From: JBBRHQ01 sp963725315 | GTDB taxonomy: Bacteria; Actinomycetota; Thermoleophilia; Solirubrobacterales; 70-9 | Assembly: GCA_963725315.1 (NCBI GenBank) | Contig: CAVRYA010000001.1 | Coordinates: forward strand, 411,805-475,804 | Direction of reading: 5' to 3' | DNA: 64,000 nucleotides | Part shown: piece by piece, positions 62,476 to 64,000 of the stretch | How positions within the stretch are numbered: position 1 is the first letter of the stretch | Layout: the number at the start of each line of letters is the position of its first letter | The notes under the pieces: model-generated | Database searches by the model: none | The model's input: only the letters and a program-made list of their open reading frames with translations | What the model was told of the DNA's origin: nothing | Program-made: the position numbers and the translations under genes

Positions 62476-63924
62476 CGACGGTTCGACCGCATTGTCCGCA
62501 GCTGGCAATCGGGCGACGATCGCGACCAGCCCGGCCCGGCCCGGGACGCCCAGCTTGCGGTAGATCCGCGACAGGTGCACGTCGACCGTGCGCGGGCTCA
62601 CCCCGAGCTGGCGGGCGATCGTGCCGGTCTTCGTGCCGTCGCCGGCGATGAGGGCGATCTGGCGTTCCCGGGCGGTCAGCGCGTCGAGCCGGTGCCGCCT
62701 GCGGCCCGGATCGGCTGCGCGAGATCGGGCCGCGACCCGGGTCCGGGCGACTGCAGCGGACACCCGCCCGATCGGCGCCGCGCCACCGGCGAGCCAGCGC
62801 GCCAACCGCCCGCCGCGCGAGGCGCCACGCGCCGCCGGCGGGACGGACGCCGACCGGCCGCGACGGCACGCCCGCGGCGAGTTCGACGATCCGCTGCGAG
62901 CCGCAGGACCATCGCGGAGCGGTGGGCGAACCGCAGCATGTCGCGGCGGCGGCGATCGCCGTCGCGGGCGGACCGGGCCGCCGCGACCAGGGCGATCGCC
63001 TGCAGGACCCGCATGCCGCGCGCCACCGAACCCGGCAGCGGCCGACCGCAACTGGGCAGCCGCCCCAGCCGGGTCGCCGCGGCGCACCAGCACCTGGCCG
63101 GTCGCCATCGCGGCGAACGCCCGCTGCCCGGGCAAGCCGACCCGGCGGCGCAACGCCGCGCCGCGGCGGGCCCACCCGTCGGCGGCGTCAATGTCACCGA
63201 GCCGCAGCGACGCCGCGCACAGCAGCGAGAACCACATCGGCCGCAGCGACGCCGGCAGCCCGGTCAGGTCGCTGTCCTTGCCGGCGTCGAGCACGAGCCG
63301 CAGGCATCCGGCCGGGTCGTCGCTGAACAGCCGGGCCTGTCCGATCGACGCCAGTGCCACCCGGCCGGACCAGCCGTCGAGCCCGCCGTCGCCGACGGCC
63401 GACGCGGGCCAGGTCGAGAGCTGCGGGCCGGACTGTCCGCGTCCGCCGATCCACAGGGTGGCAATGGACTCGAGCGCGGAGGCGGCGCCCCGGACCTCAC
63501 GGTCGCCGTGCCGACGGGCGCCGCGGGCCAGCCGTACCGCGGTCGGCAGTTGACCTGTCCAGCAGGCGACGTGGGCCAGCGCGACCAGCAGGCGCGGCAG
63601 CAGGTCCGCCCGGCCGGTCTGGCGCGCGGCGGTGATGCCCGCGCGCAGGTGGGCCTCCGCGTCCGGGTATCGCTCCAGCCACGACTCGGCCCAGCCCAGC
63701 TCGGCCAGGCCCGCGACGTCGGCGTGCCGTCGCGCGGGCGACCGCGGCGGCCACGGCGCGCGCCCGGTGTCGGCCGCCGCCGCCCGCGGCGGCGATGTCG
63801 CCGGTGAACAACGCGGCGAGGCTTCGGCGGCGAGCGCACCGACCGGCGTCGGCGGCGCGGCGACTGTGGGTGGACCAACCCCACGACAACACCACCGCTC
63901 ATGATCACGTGCCGGGCCGTTCAC
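62476..63924 (-). CDS. LuxR-family regulator with TPR-like region (frameshifted, fused in frame to the restriction gene)
   Basis: A very GC-rich gene. From 63924 the product has helical repeats (AELGWAESWLERYPDAEAHL, PASLRPMWFSLLCAASLRLG), typical of the middle part of large LuxR regulators, a frame break zone near 62850-63030, and a LuxR helix-turn-helix at 62530-62700: LTARERQIALIAGDGTKTGT, IARQLGVSPRTVDVHLSRIY, RKLGVPGRAGLVAIVARL. Reading goes on with no stop into the restriction enzyme. An ATPase domain is not visible. It is either a fusion or a chimeric join. Confidence 0.6.
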
Positions 63925-64000
63925 CCGGTACGGGCAACACTCGCAGAGTGATGCGGCGACAGCATCGGGAGCAATACGTAACGAACCAAGTGCGGCACAG

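Overview
The window is about 70 % GC, with GTG and TTG starts, frequent 4-bp start/stop overlaps, class III cyclase, ferritin-like, F420/LLM-type and deazaflavin-nitroreductase-like genes. Together these suggest an actinobacterium, most likely of the class Thermoleophilia (Solirubrobacterales-like); this is an inference from gene content, not from a marker gene. No rRNA, tRNA or CRISPR array was found.

Layout. 0-5.7 kb: lipoprotein (partial), tatA, two ferritin-like proteins, hydrolase, lysS, FHA protein, greA. 5.7-21 kb, mostly minus strand: hydrolase, dus, coaX, folK-folB-(beta-helix/RTX protein)-folP, NTF2-like, flavin amine oxidase, then GGDEF and cupin (plus), ftsH-hpt-tilS. lysS, greA, dus, coaX, fol, ftsH, hpt and tilS form a spread-out actinobacterial housekeeping neighbourhood. 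21-42 kb: LLM flavin enzyme, HTH-adenylate cyclase, glnK-amt, M14 peptidase, acyltransferase-epimerase, nucleoside phosphorylase, a large SLT/M15 wall hydrolase, lipase, LysR, an NTF2-HAD fusion, sirtuin, beta-propeller and a beta-oxidation fusion enzyme. 42-60 kb: accessory genes including a redox group (ferric-reductase-like membrane protein, small anchors, lipoprotein, ferredoxin, ferredoxin reductase, ApbE), a VapBC pair, methyltransferase, CorA, MFS transporter and PadR. 60-62.5 kb: a lower-GC convergent restriction-modification pair. 62.5-64 kb: a very GC-rich LuxR-type regulator read in frame into the restriction gene.

Three patterns cut across genes. (1) At least four genes lack any ATG/GTG/TTG where their product should begin but carry CTG there; in two of them CTG overlaps the upstream stop as CTGA. 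(2) Eight genes have a TANNNT hexamer 6-9 nt before the start codon and no Shine-Dalgarno site, the signature of leaderless transcripts. (3) Many reading frames in 43-50 kb and 54.6-64 kb (plus two single cases earlier) continue perfectly after a one-base shift. That points to indel errors in a draft assembly more than to decay, so proteins there are described as reconstructed across frames. A 49-bp palindromic repeat occurs twice, each time between convergent genes.
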